DNA of 64,000 nucleotides. Origin: Paenibacillus sp. JJ-223 (GTDB lineage: Bacteria > Bacillota > Bacilli > Paenibacillales > Paenibacillaceae). The stretch covers positions 124,001 through 188,000 of the forward strand of contig NZ_CAKMMP010000015.1 of NCBI RefSeq assembly GCF_927798175.1, written 5' to 3'. Within the stretch, counting starts at the first letter, position 1. Every line of letters begins with the position of its first letter. Shown here piece by piece: positions 7,415 through 16,000 of the stretch. The translations under genes and the position numbers were made by a program. The notes below the pieces were generated by a model. It had not been told where the DNA came from and made no database searches. It saw only the letters and a list, made by a program, of their open reading frames with translations.

Positions 7415-7959
7415 ATGCTTGGAATATGGATCAATTGTTTTTCGATGATATGCGGCAGCACGATCGGAGCCATCTCCAAAAGGTTCATCCATGAGAGCTA
7501 CAAATCCATCCTGAACCAGGTGATCGGCGTCAGCGCCCTGATCATCGGCATCAGCACAACGATGAACAGCCTTTCCACCAGCGAATTTCAAATCATGTTT
7601 ATCATTTTCCTCACGCTTGGCGGGATCATCGGTCAGCTTATAAATATCGAAAAAAGGTTGGACACACTGATGGCCCGGTTCTCGGCGGGCCGTTTGAATG
7701 AAGGATGACGGCGCTCATTCTGGCTTCCACTTTCGGAATCGGCATAATGATTACATCGCTAATATTGTTTATTATCGAAACAGCCGTATTTTTCTCCGCA
7801 GATTTCATTTCCGGATACATGACGACCAGCGTCATCAACGAAATCACGATCATTGGCGGCATTCTTGCGCTCTGCACCGGCTTGAACATTCTGAACATTA
7901 CAAAAATCAACGTGTTGAACCTGCTGCCTGCCTTGTTCATCCCCATATTTTTGCTGTAA
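7415..7959 (+). pseudogene. DUF554 membrane protein gene, broken: internal deletion and frame change
   Basis: Fragment 1 (7415-7708; ATG chosen 8 nt after AGGAG) has the N-terminal half of DUF554: M-L-G-x-W-x-N, G-S-x-x-G, a long membrane helix and I-E-K-R-L-D. It ends at a TGA overlapping the ATG of fragment 2 (7705-7959, different frame), which carries the C-terminal half: I-L-A-S-T-F-G-I-G, I-I-G-G-I-L-A-L-C-T-G-L-N-x-L and L-L-P-A-L. The central DUF554 segment of about 40-45 residues (the usual F-x-x-G-F-V-T-A-S...G-D-H-S-x-L-Y-x-K-S region) is missing between them. A functional two-subunit split is possible because ATGA allows translational coupling, but loss of a conserved block favours a pseudogene. 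The final stop codon is the first three bases of the repeat element that follows. Confidence 0.7.
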
Positions 7960-8139
7960 CGAACTTGACGCATCTTATCGACCGGAATAAAGCTCACGTT
8001 GAATCGTAACGAACCTGAGACACGTTATTATGGTGAAATGACGCCCGAACGGCCCAAATTACGCTGCATAAGACTTCTCAGGTTCGTTAGGTGCTGCAAA
8101 CCACGAAAACGGCCCACATAAGGTGTGTGAGATTCGTTA
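7957..8139. repeat. Dispersed intergenic element, copy A (two forward, two inverted motifs)
   Basis: Forward motifs (TAACGAAC-C/T-TGA...) start at 7957 and 8007, 50 nt apart. Inverted motifs (ATAAG...TTCGTTA) occupy 8068-8089 and 8118-8139, again 50 nt apart. The same architecture occurs at 33204-33387 and 46555-46737. After the last motif copies A and C share GCGCTCGCGG. Non-coding; the function is unknown to me. Confidence 0.85.
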
Positions 8140-8196
8140 GCGCTCGCGGAAGACTGCAGCGTAAATTACGGTCAGCATACATCGTGCCGTCAACGC

Positions 8197-8250
8197 AAAA
8201 AAGAGCGAATCTTCCGGTCCCCTCGTGGTCCGGCATGATTTCGCTCTTTA
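8197..8250 (-). terminator. Terminator of the amino acid importer operon
   Basis: On the minus strand AAAGAGCGAA pairs with TTCGCTCTTT (loop contains a second CCGG/CCGG hairpin) and is followed by six T, 17 nt after the ATPase stop. Confidence 0.85.
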
Positions 8251-8266
8251 TGATGTGCAGCCTGGC

Positions 8267-9022
8267 TTAGGCGTCCAGCTCTACCCGCTGCAAAAAAGTA
8301 CGCGTACGCTCCAGCTGCGGATTGCCGAAAATTTGCTCCGGCGTACCGGATTCGGCGATCTCGCCGTTGTCCATGAAGAAAATGCGATCCGCGACGTCGC
8401 GGGCAAAGCTCATCTCATGGGTGACGATCATCATCGTCATGTTTTCCTGCGCCAGCTGTTTGATGACCCGCAGCACTTCGCCCGTCAGCTCGGGATCGAG
8501 CGCGGAGGTCGGCTCGTCGAAGAGCAGGATGTCCGGCTGCATCATGAGGGCGCGGGCGATAGCCACGCGCTGCTTCTGTCCCCCGGACAGATTGCCCGGA
8601 TAGGTATCGGCCTTGTCCGCCAGCCCTACCTTGTCCAGCAGTTCCATGCTGCGCTTACGAATAGCGGCATTGCTTTCTTTTTTCAGCGTCTTCGGCGCCA
8701 GCTCCAGATTCGCGCGCACGGTCAGGTGCGGGAACAGGTTAAAATGCTGGAACACCATGCCCATCCGGTCGGTCATTTTGCGAATGTCCGCACCGGAAGC
8801 GTAACGTCCGTCCTCAACCAGCACCTGATTTTGCAGGCGGATCGTGCCGCCCGTAATTTCCTCCAGATGGATCAGGCTGCGCAGCATGGTGCTTTTGCCG
8901 GAGCCCGACGGTCCGATGACGGCAATGACTTCGCCCGGCTCCACGCTAAAGGAAACCTGCTTCAGGACGTCCAGCGTGCCGAACGATTTTTTCAATTGGT
9001 TGACTTCTATGATATGTGACAT
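8267..9022 (-). CDS. Polar amino acid ABC importer, ATP-binding subunit (GlnQ-like)
   Basis: 251 residues, typical length for the HisP/GlnQ family. Walker A G-P-S-G-S-G-K-S-T (about 37-45), Q-loop F-Q-H-F-N-L-F-P, signature L-S-G-G-Q-K-Q-R-V-A-I-A-R-A-L, Walker B I-L-L-F-D-E-P-T-S-A-L-D-P-E, and switch histidine in V-T-H-E-M are all present. The H-F-N-L-F-P-H-L-T motif is typical of polar amino acid systems. It is the last gene of a leftward operon (binding protein, permease, ATPase) and energises uptake with the 9076 permease. The specific amino acid is not determined. Confidence 0.93.
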   Translation of the reverse strand: MSHIIEVNQLKKSFGTLDVLKQVSFSVEPGEVIAVIGPSGSGKSTMLRSLIHLEEITGGTIRLQNQVLVEDGRYASGADIRKMTDRMGMVFQHFNLFPHLTVRANLELAPKTLKKESNAAIRKRSMELLDKVGLADKADTYPGNLSGGQKQRVAIARALMMQPDILLFDEPTSALDPELTGEVLRVIKQLAQENMTMMIVTHEMSFARDVADRIFFMDNGEIAESGTPEQIFGNPQLERTRTFLQRVELDA

Positions 9023-9075
9023 GTTTAGACAGTCCTTTAACGGATTGATTTTGAGTGCGGCCTCTGCGCCGCAGC

Positions 9076-9735
9076 TTATTTAAACGAGTAACGTTTCTCC
9101 AACAGCTTGAACAGAACGGTCAGCACAAGGGTCATCACCAAATAAATGACTGCGGCCAAGAAAAACGGAATGAGCTGCATGTCGCGGTTAACCGCCGCTT
9201 GCGCGTAATACAGCAGCTCCGGCACGGCCACGGCGTACAAAAGCGCCGTATCCTTCACCAGCGTGATCGATTCGTTGGCGGTTGCCGGCAGCACCACGCG
9301 GATCATCTGCGGAACGATGACTTTGGTCATCGTTTGCCAACGGCTAAGCCCCAGCACCTGCGCCGCTTCCTGCTGTCCTTTGTCGATGGAAAGCAGGCCG
9401 CCCCGGAAAATCTCCGCGAAGTATGCGGCGTAGTTCAGCACAAATGCGATCGCTGCGGAAACGAAGCGGTCGAAGACCAGATGCTCCCCGATCACCGGCA
9501 GCAGCGGCAGGCCAAAGCAGAAGAACAGCACCTGCAGCAGCAGCGGCGTGCCGCGCATGACGTAAACGTACGCGTGCGCCAGCCAGGCCAGCGGTTTGAA
9601 GCGGCTGCGCATGACCAGCGTTATGCCGAAGCCGAGCGGCACGGACAATACGATCGCGACCAGGAACATGATGATCGTTGTCTGCGCCCCGTCCAGCATC
9701 GGTTTCAATACGGTAGATATATAATCCCAGCTCAT
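9076..9735 (-). CDS. Polar amino acid ABC importer, permease subunit
   Basis: 219 residues, the usual size of His/Glu/Gln/Arg/opine-family permeases. AGGAG is 8 nt before the ATG. Several hydrophobic helices flank the family motif R-G-T-P-L-L-L-Q (about 62-69) and the cytoplasmic loop E-A-A-x-x-L-G-L-S-R-W-Q that docks on the ATPase. Only one permease gene is present, so it presumably acts as a homodimer. It lies 53 nt upstream of the ATPase and 167 nt downstream of the binding-protein gene, with a hairpin in the latter gap. Confidence 0.93.
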   Translation of the reverse strand: MSWDYISTVLKPMLDGAQTTIIMFLVAIVLSVPLGFGITLVMRSRFKPLAWLAHAYVYVMRGTPLLLQVLFFCFGLPLLPVIGEHLVFDRFVSAAIAFVLNYAAYFAEIFRGGLLSIDKGQQEAAQVLGLSRWQTMTKVIVPQMIRVVLPATANESITLVKDTALLYAVAVPELLYYAQAAVNRDMQLIPFFLAAVIYLVMTLVLTVLFKLLEKRYSFK

Positions 9736-9757
9736 GATTCAATCTCCTCTAATCTGT

Positions 9758-9807
9758 TGACCCCGCACTCCACCGAAGGCATTGCCTCCATCGGAAATAC
9801 GGGGTCA
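9758..9807 (-). promoter_or_regulatory. Intercistronic hairpin between binding protein and permease genes
   Basis: TGACCCCG (9758-9765) pairs with CGGGGTCA (9800-9807); within it CCGA/TCGG and AGGCA/TGCCT extend the stem. No T run follows. Its place after the binding-protein gene fits an mRNA-stabilising or partial-attenuation hairpin that raises binding-protein level. Confidence 0.6.
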
Positions 9808-9902
9808 CTTGGTAGTGAACGGCGGCATGAAGGATTCAGGCCATGCCGTTCAATCGATATTGTCAGGTCCTTTGCGATTCTAAGTGGATCGGATCAAACC
9901 TG

Positions 9903-10676
9903 TTATTTCAGCACCTTGTTTTCGCCAAACCACTTGTTCGAAATTTCGGCAGCCGTTCCGTCCGCGTTCATCTCGTCAAGGGCTTTTTGCAGCTCGTTCA
10001 ACAGTGCTTCATTGCCTTTCTTCACGCCAACGCCATATTGCTCGGGAGCGAGCGATTCGTCCAGCAGTTTGAACGTTCCTTCTTCTTTGGACATGTAGTA
10101 TCTTGCTACAACCTCGTCGATGATGACGGCATCCAGTCGTTTCGTTTTGAGGTCGGTCAGGGCAAGTACGTTATCCTTGAATTCGGAAGCTTTTACTTTG
10201 TCTTTCAGCGGGCTTGCCGCGAGTGCATCTGCCGCAGAGGACAATGCTTGCAGACCGACGTTTTTGCCGTCCAGCTCGTCCAGCTTCGTAATCGGCGAAT
10301 CGGCCAGCGTCACGACCACCTGGCTATTCTCCAGATACGGCTTCGTGAACAGGACTTTCTCCTTGCGCTCGTCCGTGATCGTGTATCCGTTCCAGATCAG
10401 GTCGATGCGGCCGCTGTTCAGCTCGGATTCCTTGGAAGACCAGTCGATCGGCTGGAACGTGAACTCTTTACCCATTTTCTCCCCGGCCGCGCGGGCATAA
10501 TCAATATCGAAACCTACGATTTCGTTTTGCTCGTCACGGAAACCCATCGGAGCGAATTTGTCGTCGATGCCTACGACGATGGTATTGTCGTCTTTGCTTG
10601 CCGAGCCCGAACAGCCCGCGAGTACAACGATGAACATGCTGATCAGTAACAGTACGATTCCCTTTTTCTTCATCAT
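9903..10676 (-). CDS. Polar amino acid ABC importer, substrate-binding lipoprotein
   Basis: 257 residues with a lipoprotein signal: MMKKKG, a hydrophobic stretch, and lipobox V-L-A-G-C-S-G. The mature part is a family-3 periplasmic-type binding domain (G-I-D-D-K-F-A-P-M-G-F, then F-D-I-D-Y-A-R-A, W-N-G-Y-T-I-T-D-E-R, and the hinge L-D-A-V-I-I-D-E). It captures an amino acid outside the membrane and delivers it to the 9076 permease. It is first in the three-gene operon; GGAGGGG precedes the start. An M20 amidohydrolase lies 149 bp upstream in the same direction, hinting at uptake and cleavage of acylated amino acids or peptides, which is inference. Confidence 0.93.
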   Translation of the reverse strand: MMKKKGIVLLLISMFIVVLAGCSGSASKDDNTIVVGIDDKFAPMGFRDEQNEIVGFDIDYARAAGEKMGKEFTFQPIDWSSKESELNSGRIDLIWNGYTITDERKEKVLFTKPYLENSQVVVTLADSPITKLDELDGKNVGLQALSSAADALAASPLKDKVKASEFKDNVLALTDLKTKRLDAVIIDEVVARYYMSKEEGTFKLLDESLAPEQYGVGVKKGNEALLNELQKALDEMNADGTAAEISNKWFGENKVLK

Positions 10677-10742
10677 TTCTTACCCCTCCATGTCTATAGC
10701 CAGCAAAACGCTTTAGCTCGTTACCACGTTATCAGAGTTTTT

Positions 10743-10771
10743 ATAATAACATAGCATGGAAAAAGAGTCGA
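10743..10771 (-). promoter_or_regulatory. Candidate sigma-A promoter of the amino acid importer
   Basis: On the minus strand TCGACT (10766-10771), 17 nt, TATTAT (10743-10748), about 65 nt upstream of the binding-protein start. The -35 box is four of six. Confidence 0.45.
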
Positions 10772-10825
10772 GAGATTCGCAAGGTTAATCCTATCCTGCA
10801 TATCCAGATGTTGAACATTCTTTGA

Positions 10826-12010
10826 CTAATCCCGGTTCCACTCAAGCAAATGTTCCGCAATTTTAACGAAAGCCAATATGCCGTTCTGCAGCGCTTCTTC
10901 GTCAATCATAAATTTGGGATGATGATGGGGATACACGATGCCTTTATCCACATTGCCTGCGCCGATATTGAAAAACGTCCCGGGAACGACGCGCTGATAC
11001 GCCGAGAAATCCTCGCCGCCCATGGATGGGGGTTGATGAACGACGGCGTCCCGGCCAAACGTTTCCACCAGCACCGCTTCAATCGTACGGGTCAGTTCCT
11101 CGTCATTCACGACCGGATCGTAGCCGTACACGTAATCCAGCTCAATGCTTGCTCCATGGGCAGAAGCGACTCCGCCGGCAATACGCTCGATTTGTCTTTC
11201 GGCTTCTTCCCGCACTTCCGTGCTGAAGCTCCGTACCGTTCCTTTGATGATCGCCTGATCCGGAATGACATTGCGGGAGGCGCCTGCGGTAAATTGGGCA
11301 ATGGATACCACGAGGCGCTCCAGCGGATCGGCATTCCGGGATACGATGTGCTGCAGGTTGGTCACGATTTGGGCGCCAATGGCGATGACGTCCACCGCCC
11401 TATGTGGAGATCCCGCATGTCCGCCGTACCCTTTGACAAGAATCGTGAAGTTGTCCGGCGAAGCCATCATTTCGCCATAGGCAATGCCTATTTTGCCGAC
11501 GGGCAGTAGGGAAGCCAAATGCTCGCCCACGACCCAATCCACCCCGTCCATGACGCCTGCCGCAACCAGCTCTCTTGCACCGCCCGGCGGCATTTCCTCC
11601 GCATGCTGGAAAATAAAACGAATCTCGCCGCGAAGCTGCTCCTTTCGCGCGCTAAGCAGCTTGGCCACGGCCAGCAGCGTGGCCGTATGCCCGTCATGCC
11701 CGCAGGCATGCATGACGCCCGGGTTGCGGGAAGCGTCCTCGATCGGCGCTTCCTCTTCAATCGGCAATGCGTCGATGTCTGCACGCAGGGCCAGCGTTTT
11801 GCCGGGACGGGCGCCGATCAGCTTGGCAACGACGCTTGTCGGCGTAGGGCGGCTGATCTCCAGTCCGCCGAACGATTCCAATATGCCGGCGATGTACCGG
11901 GACGTTTCATGCTCCTGAAACGAAAGCTCGGGATGCTGGTGCAAATGCCTGCGCCAGGCAATAGCTTGCTCGATCAGTTCGGTGGTCAATGGTTCAGGTA
12001 TAGTTGACAT
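10826..12010 (-). CDS. M20 family metallo-amidohydrolase (N-acyl-amino-acid hydrolase-like)
   Basis: 394 residues. Four in-frame ATG-region starts exist; the ATG at 12010 is chosen because AGGAGG is 9 nt away, while the one at 12019 abuts it. Metal and catalytic motifs of the M20D subfamily are visible: M-H-A-C-G-H-D-G-H-T-A-T, A-E-E-M-P-P-G-G-A, G-E-H, and late M-G-G-E-D-F-S-A-Y and H-H-P-K-F. The dimerisation domain sits in the middle (G-G-H-A-G-S-P-H). The family cleaves N-acyl amino acids such as hippurate or acetyl-amino acids. No signal peptide, so cytoplasmic. It is immediately upstream of an amino acid importer in the same direction. Confidence 0.9.
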   Translation of the reverse strand: MSTIPEPLTTELIEQAIAWRRHLHQHPELSFQEHETSRYIAGILESFGGLEISRPTPTSVVAKLIGARPGKTLALRADIDALPIEEEAPIEDASRNPGVMHACGHDGHTATLLAVAKLLSARKEQLRGEIRFIFQHAEEMPPGGARELVAAGVMDGVDWVVGEHLASLLPVGKIGIAYGEMMASPDNFTILVKGYGGHAGSPHRAVDVIAIGAQIVTNLQHIVSRNADPLERLVVSIAQFTAGASRNVIPDQAIIKGTVRSFSTEVREEAERQIERIAGGVASAHGASIELDYVYGYDPVVNDEELTRTIEAVLVETFGRDAVVHQPPSMGGEDFSAYQRVVPGTFFNIGAGNVDKGIVYPHHHPKFMIDEEALQNGILAFVKIAEHLLEWNRD

Positions 12011-12119
12011 CATTATCATCCTCCTAGATTAAATCGCTATTATATGTAAACACATTAACTTACTTGGTTATTCCATCATAATCCAAATTGCCCGCTTTGT
12101 ATAATCGATTTTCACATGC

Positions 12120-12158
12120 AAAAAAAGCCCAGCCGCCAGACTCCTCGTCTAACGGCTG
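12120..12158 (-). terminator. Terminator of the GH4 gene
   Basis: On the minus strand CAGCCGTTAGAC pairs with GTCTGGCGGCTG around a 5-nt loop, then GGC and seven T. It lies 92 nt after the GH4 stop. Confidence 0.85.
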
Positions 12159-12249
12159 CGCCTTGCATCATGAAGCTTTTCGATGTTGTTGCTTCATCTT
12201 ATCGCTTCACTTCATAGATTCACTTTATAGTTCACCTTATTGCTGTATC

Positions 12250-13755
12250 TTATTGCTGTACCTTTTCGCGATCTTTGCCCTTGTCGGACTCGCCCGCGTT
12301 TTTGTTGGCGGCATCGCGGTCCTGCTGCATCTCTTCCACCGTTTTCACTTTGAGCCGCGCTGCGCCTTCGTATGCTTTCGTCGGAATAAGGTTGCCCGCC
12401 GCAAGCCGCTCTTCCGCCGCTGCAATGGCTTCGCCGTATTGCGGCAGCCATTTCGCCTGCGCGACCAGCATCTCGTCGACCATTTGCCAAATCTCTTTCG
12501 GATTGCATACCGCGCCGACGAGCGGGTCCATCATGAATGCCTGGCGCAGCAACTGGTCATCGCCATGCACTGCCGCCTCCACCGCCAGACGTTGTACCGA
12601 AATGCTGACGTTGCATACGGCTGCCGGGCCGAGCGGCAGATCGCCGACATGCGGCATCGAGATGCCGTTGCGGTCCACATAGCCCGGTGCTTCGATAATT
12701 GCGTCATTCGGCAGGTTGGAGATCACGCCATTGTTGACGGTGTTGAAATGCCCGCGGTATACGCGTCCCGTTTCCAGCGATTCGATAATGTACGAACCGT
12801 GCTCTTCGCCTCTTTTTTCCGGAACGAAACGCATAGGCTCATCTTTCATCCAGTTCGGGAAGTCGGTTTCAAACCAGTTGCGTCCTTCCGTGCATACCCG
12901 CAAATATCCTCCGGTCTCCCCGTTGATCCAGCTGCCCAGGTCGATCCAGTCCTGGATCTCGTCCGGACGTTTGCGGTACCAAGGCACGTATTCGCTCAGA
13001 TGGCCGTTCGATTCCGTGCTGTAATACCCGAAGCGGCGCAGCATGTCGATGCGCACCTTTTCGGTCCGGCTGTACTCCGGATGCTTCTCGAACGCTTCGA
13101 GCAAGCCTGCCGTCAGGTCCTGGCCCTTGTGCGACGCCTTGATATACCAGGTCTGATGGTTGATGCCTGCGCAGACGATATCCACTTCCTTTTTATCCAG
13201 CCCGTACACTTCCGCGATCTGATGATGCCCATGCTGCACCCCGTGGCACAAACCGATCGTGCGCACGCCGCCGTATGTGTTGCAGGCCCAGGTCAGCATC
13301 GCCATCGGGTTCGAGTAGTTGAGCAGCAGCACGTCCGGCGCGCTCTGCTCGCGAATGTCCTTGCAGATGTCCAGCATCTCGGCGATGCCCCGCTGCCCGT
13401 ACATAATGCCGCCCGCGCACAGCGTGTCCCCGACGCACTGGTCCACCCCGTATTTCAGCGGAATGTCCACGTCGGTCGCAAACGCTTCAAGCCCGCCTAC
13501 CCGTATCGTGCACAGCACGTACTTGGCATCCTTGAGCGCTTCTCTGCGGTCCGTCGTCGGTTGAATCTGGATGTCCAGTCCGTTCTCGCGAATATCCCGC
13601 TGGCACAGCTCGGTCACCATGTCCAGGTTATGCTGGTTGATGTCGCAGAACGCCACCTCGATGTTTTTGAACTCCGGCACGGTCAGCAGATCCCGCAACA
13701 ATCCGCGCGTGAATCCGATGCTGCCTGCCCCGATAAAGGCCACTTTAAACGACAT
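12250..13755 (-). CDS. melA: Alpha-galactosidase, glycoside hydrolase family 4 (MelA type)
   Basis: 501 residues from the ATG at 13755, which has GGGAGG 8 nt upstream; the ATG at 13761 is too close to it. GH4 enzymes use NAD+ and a divalent metal for an oxidation-elimination mechanism. The nucleotide-binding G-A-G-S is at 9-12, N-Y-S-N-P at 146-150, and the metal ligands C170-H171 and H200 (G-I-N-H) match those of MelA. The V-G-G, D-T-x-C-x-G-G-I and C-H-G-V-Q motifs favour alpha-galactosidase over 6-phospho-alpha-glucosidase. The protein is longer than most MelA (~430-450), with a charged, probably disordered C-terminal tail of about 35 residues rich in K, D and E. It lies downstream of an AraC regulator likely to control it. 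Confidence 0.85.
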   Translation of the reverse strand: MSFKVAFIGAGSIGFTRGLLRDLLTVPEFKNIEVAFCDINQHNLDMVTELCQRDIRENGLDIQIQPTTDRREALKDAKYVLCTIRVGGLEAFATDVDIPLKYGVDQCVGDTLCAGGIMYGQRGIAEMLDICKDIREQSAPDVLLLNYSNPMAMLTWACNTYGGVRTIGLCHGVQHGHHQIAEVYGLDKKEVDIVCAGINHQTWYIKASHKGQDLTAGLLEAFEKHPEYSRTEKVRIDMLRRFGYYSTESNGHLSEYVPWYRKRPDEIQDWIDLGSWINGETGGYLRVCTEGRNWFETDFPNWMKDEPMRFVPEKRGEEHGSYIIESLETGRVYRGHFNTVNNGVISNLPNDAIIEAPGYVDRNGISMPHVGDLPLGPAAVCNVSISVQRLAVEAAVHGDDQLLRQAFMMDPLVGAVCNPKEIWQMVDEMLVAQAKWLPQYGEAIAAAEERLAAGNLIPTKAYEGAARLKVKTVEEMQQDRDAANKNAGESDKGKDREKVQQ

Positions 13756-13893
13756 GCCCATGTCCTCCCATTGTCCGAAGACACTGCTTCGGTTATTGTT
13801 TCACCACATGAGTCCATTGTAGCAATGCCTTTCGGGGAAGCGTTATCAAAATCATGACCTGTTTGCGGAAAGGGTGTCAAAAATCCTCACTTT

Positions 13894-14949
13894 TCATCCC
13901 CACTCCGCATGGCTGCCATCCGGATAATGGCTAACATGGCGCTCCATGGATGCCCGGAATTCCAGCGGCGTCAGCCCCGTATGTTTTTTGAACAGCATAT
14001 GAAAGTATTGGCGGCTGCCCACGCCCACGTAATCGGAGATTTCCGATACGGGAATGTCGGTCTGCTGCAGCAGCATTTTGGCCTTTTCCATGCGCAGCAT
14101 CGTCAGGTAATCGGCAGGGGTTCGTCCCGCATGCTTGCGGAAGATGCGGTGCAAATACCCCGGATGCAGGTTGACGGCTGCGGCGATCTCTTTCATTTGA
14201 ATGCTGCGGTCCATGTTCTGATGCATGAACTCGATCGTGCGCTTCACGTACAGCTCGGTCTGGTCATGCGCGCTTCGGCGCTGCTCCCCGCGCAGGCGGG
14301 CCACCCGAACCAGCAGCTGGACGAACAGCGTGCGCACTAACGTGCCCTGTTCGGGAAACTGCAGGTTGCGGGCTTCGCGATGCTGCGAGCGTTCTTCGGG
14401 CGCAAGCACGCGCAGCGGATTCGGCACTGCAAGCGCGGCGGCGCCTGTTCGATCCTGCCGTTCCTGCGCAGCCAAGCCGCGCTGGTCCAGCTCCAGCACC
14501 AGGCTTTTCATGATGTGGTATACCTCTTCCGGATCAGGCAGCACCAGATAAGGAGACGCTCCGTCGAGCAGAGCTGCGACCTCCTGCTCTTCCCGCGCGA
14601 GCTGGCGAATCGAAGGCTGGCCCGGCGCTGCGGGCGCAAAGCCGAATTCCACGTTAAGCATCCGGCAGGGCACGCCGTCCTGCACCAGCAGTCGGTGCGG
14701 AACGCCCGCATCCAGCAGGATGAACTGTCCTTTTTTCAACACCGCCTGTTCCGTGCTGCCGTCCGGCATCTTGACGTCCACTCTGCACATGCCTGAGATG
14801 ATGTACATGATTTCGGTCGAATCGTGAACATGGTGGGACATTTCGTAATCGTCCCATTGCTTGTAGTAGTAGGCGTAAAAACGCGGACCGCAGTCTCCCG
14901 CGCGCAGCTCCGGCTGGTACAAACTCCCGTTCAACTTTCCCTGTTCCAT
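13894..14949 (-). CDS. AraC family transcriptional regulator (cupin plus AraC HTH)
   Basis: 351 residues; GGGGAGG lies 7 nt before the ATG. The N-terminal ~100 residues form a cupin-like sensor (H-V-H-D-S-T-E-I-M-Y-I-I-S-G, then G-Q-F-I-L-L-D-A-G-V-P-H). The last ~100 residues are the double helix-turn-helix of AraC proteins (I-Q-M-K-E-I-A-A-A-V-N-L-H-P-G-Y-L-H-R-I-F and I-S-D-Y-V-G-V-G-S-R-Q-Y-F), ending in T-P-L-E-F-R. It precedes the GH4 gene by 138 nt on the same strand and most likely activates it in response to a galactoside. The sugar itself is not determined. Confidence 0.9.
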   Translation of the reverse strand: MEQGKLNGSLYQPELRAGDCGPRFYAYYYKQWDDYEMSHHVHDSTEIMYIISGMCRVDVKMPDGSTEQAVLKKGQFILLDAGVPHRLLVQDGVPCRMLNVEFGFAPAAPGQPSIRQLAREEQEVAALLDGASPYLVLPDPEEVYHIMKSLVLELDQRGLAAQERQDRTGAAALAVPNPLRVLAPEERSQHREARNLQFPEQGTLVRTLFVQLLVRVARLRGEQRRSAHDQTELYVKRTIEFMHQNMDRSIQMKEIAAAVNLHPGYLHRIFRKHAGRTPADYLTMLRMEKAKMLLQQTDIPVSEISDYVGVGSRQYFHMLFKKHTGLTPLEFRASMERHVSHYPDGSHAEWG

Positions 14950-15033
14950 ATCCTAACCTCCCCGTCCGTTCTGCCATATCGTCATGGCTCCATTGTAGCA
15001 GGTTTGGACCCATCGCGGCTGTCCGTATAACGC

Positions 15034-15085
15034 AAAACTCCGGCTGTCCGCCAACATGCATCACTGCACATTGGGGAAGCCGGAG
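15034..15085 (-). terminator. Terminator of the eight-gene organophosphate-type operon
   Basis: On the minus strand CTCCGGCT and AGCCGGAG form the stem around a long loop, followed by TTTTGCGTT, 75 nt after the 15161 stop. The T tract is short, so efficiency is uncertain. Confidence 0.6.
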
Positions 15086-15160
15086 CGGAGCGTTTATCCT
15101 ATTTTGGCTGATGAGCTCTCTAACTGGGTCACGCTTCATGAAACGATGCATAGTACAATA

Positions 15161-16000
15161 TCAAGCCTTGGCGTTTTCCTCCTGCGACATCGACCGGATG
15201 TAGAATGCCCCCATGACCGAGCAGAGCAGGAACGAGAAGAAGGCCATGGCCGCAGCCTGCTCCCGTTCCTGGAATACGCTAAACACCTGCTGCATCGACA
15301 CGCCGAGCATTTGCGGAGAATTCGCGCCCATCAGGAACGGTGCGGTGAACGATCCGATCACGCCCATGAACACAAACGTCACGGCCACCAGAAACGTCTT
15401 GTAGGTCAGCGGCAGAATGAAACGAACGAACAGCTTCAACTTGCCTGCCCCCACGTCCTTTGCGCTCTCGATAACCGAGGACGGAATGCTCGCGAGCGCG
15501 GAGCTGAGCAGCATCGTCGTAAACGGTATGTTGAACCACAGATTGGCGATGATGATGCCCTTTTCGTCGAAAATGATCCGCGGCAGCTCAATGCCCGTGC
15601 CGTCCAACAGCCGTGCCAGCCAGCCATGGTTGCCGAGCAGGTTGATCAGCCCGTAGCTGGCAATGACGCCCGGAATGAACAAAGGAATCATGTACGTTTT
15701 GCGAATCATCTCCACGATCCGGCCATTGTTGAACCGCATGTAGATGGCAAGCGCATAACTGACCAGCAGCACGAGCACGCAGGAGATCAGCGTGATGCGG
15801 AGCGTAAAGATGATGTTGGCCCGCATGCCTTTATCGGTAAATAACATCTGATACCGGCTGAGATCGTAGCCGCCTTCGCCATTGCTGAGACTCATGATCA
15901 GCGACTGGATGATCGGAATGATGACCACGAACAGCAGGACGGCAAAAGAAGGAAGGACCATGGCGAGCCCTGCGATCGCCTGTTTCGTTTTTTTGCTCAT
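15161..16000 (-). CDS. ABC importer permease (PotB/PhnU-like)
   Basis: 279 residues, about six membrane helices, the usual size for spermidine/putrescine- or iron-type permeases. The E-S-A-K-D-V-G-A-G motif (E-A-A-x-x-x-G type) that contacts the ATPase lies around residue 190. It overlaps the binding-protein gene by 4 nt (ATGA), so the two are translationally coupled, and it is the last gene of the operon starting at 22371. It pairs with the 18272 permease. Confidence 0.9.
   Translation of the reverse strand: MSKKTKQAIAGLAMVLPSFAVLLFVVIIPIIQSLIMSLSNGEGGYDLSRYQMLFTDKGMRANIIFTLRITLISCVLVLLVSYALAIYMRFNNGRIVEMIRKTYMIPLFIPGVIASYGLINLLGNHGWLARLLDGTGIELPRIIFDEKGIIIANLWFNIPFTTMLLSSALASIPSSVIESAKDVGAGKLKLFVRFILPLTYKTFLVAVTFVFMGVIGSFTAPFLMGANSPQMLGVSMQQVFSVFQEREQAAAMAFFSFLLCSVMGAFYIRSMSQEENAKA

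Noticed and set aside
12088..13857. 589-residue open frame on the plus strand
   Set aside because: Antisense to the GH4 gene, which has all its catalytic motifs.
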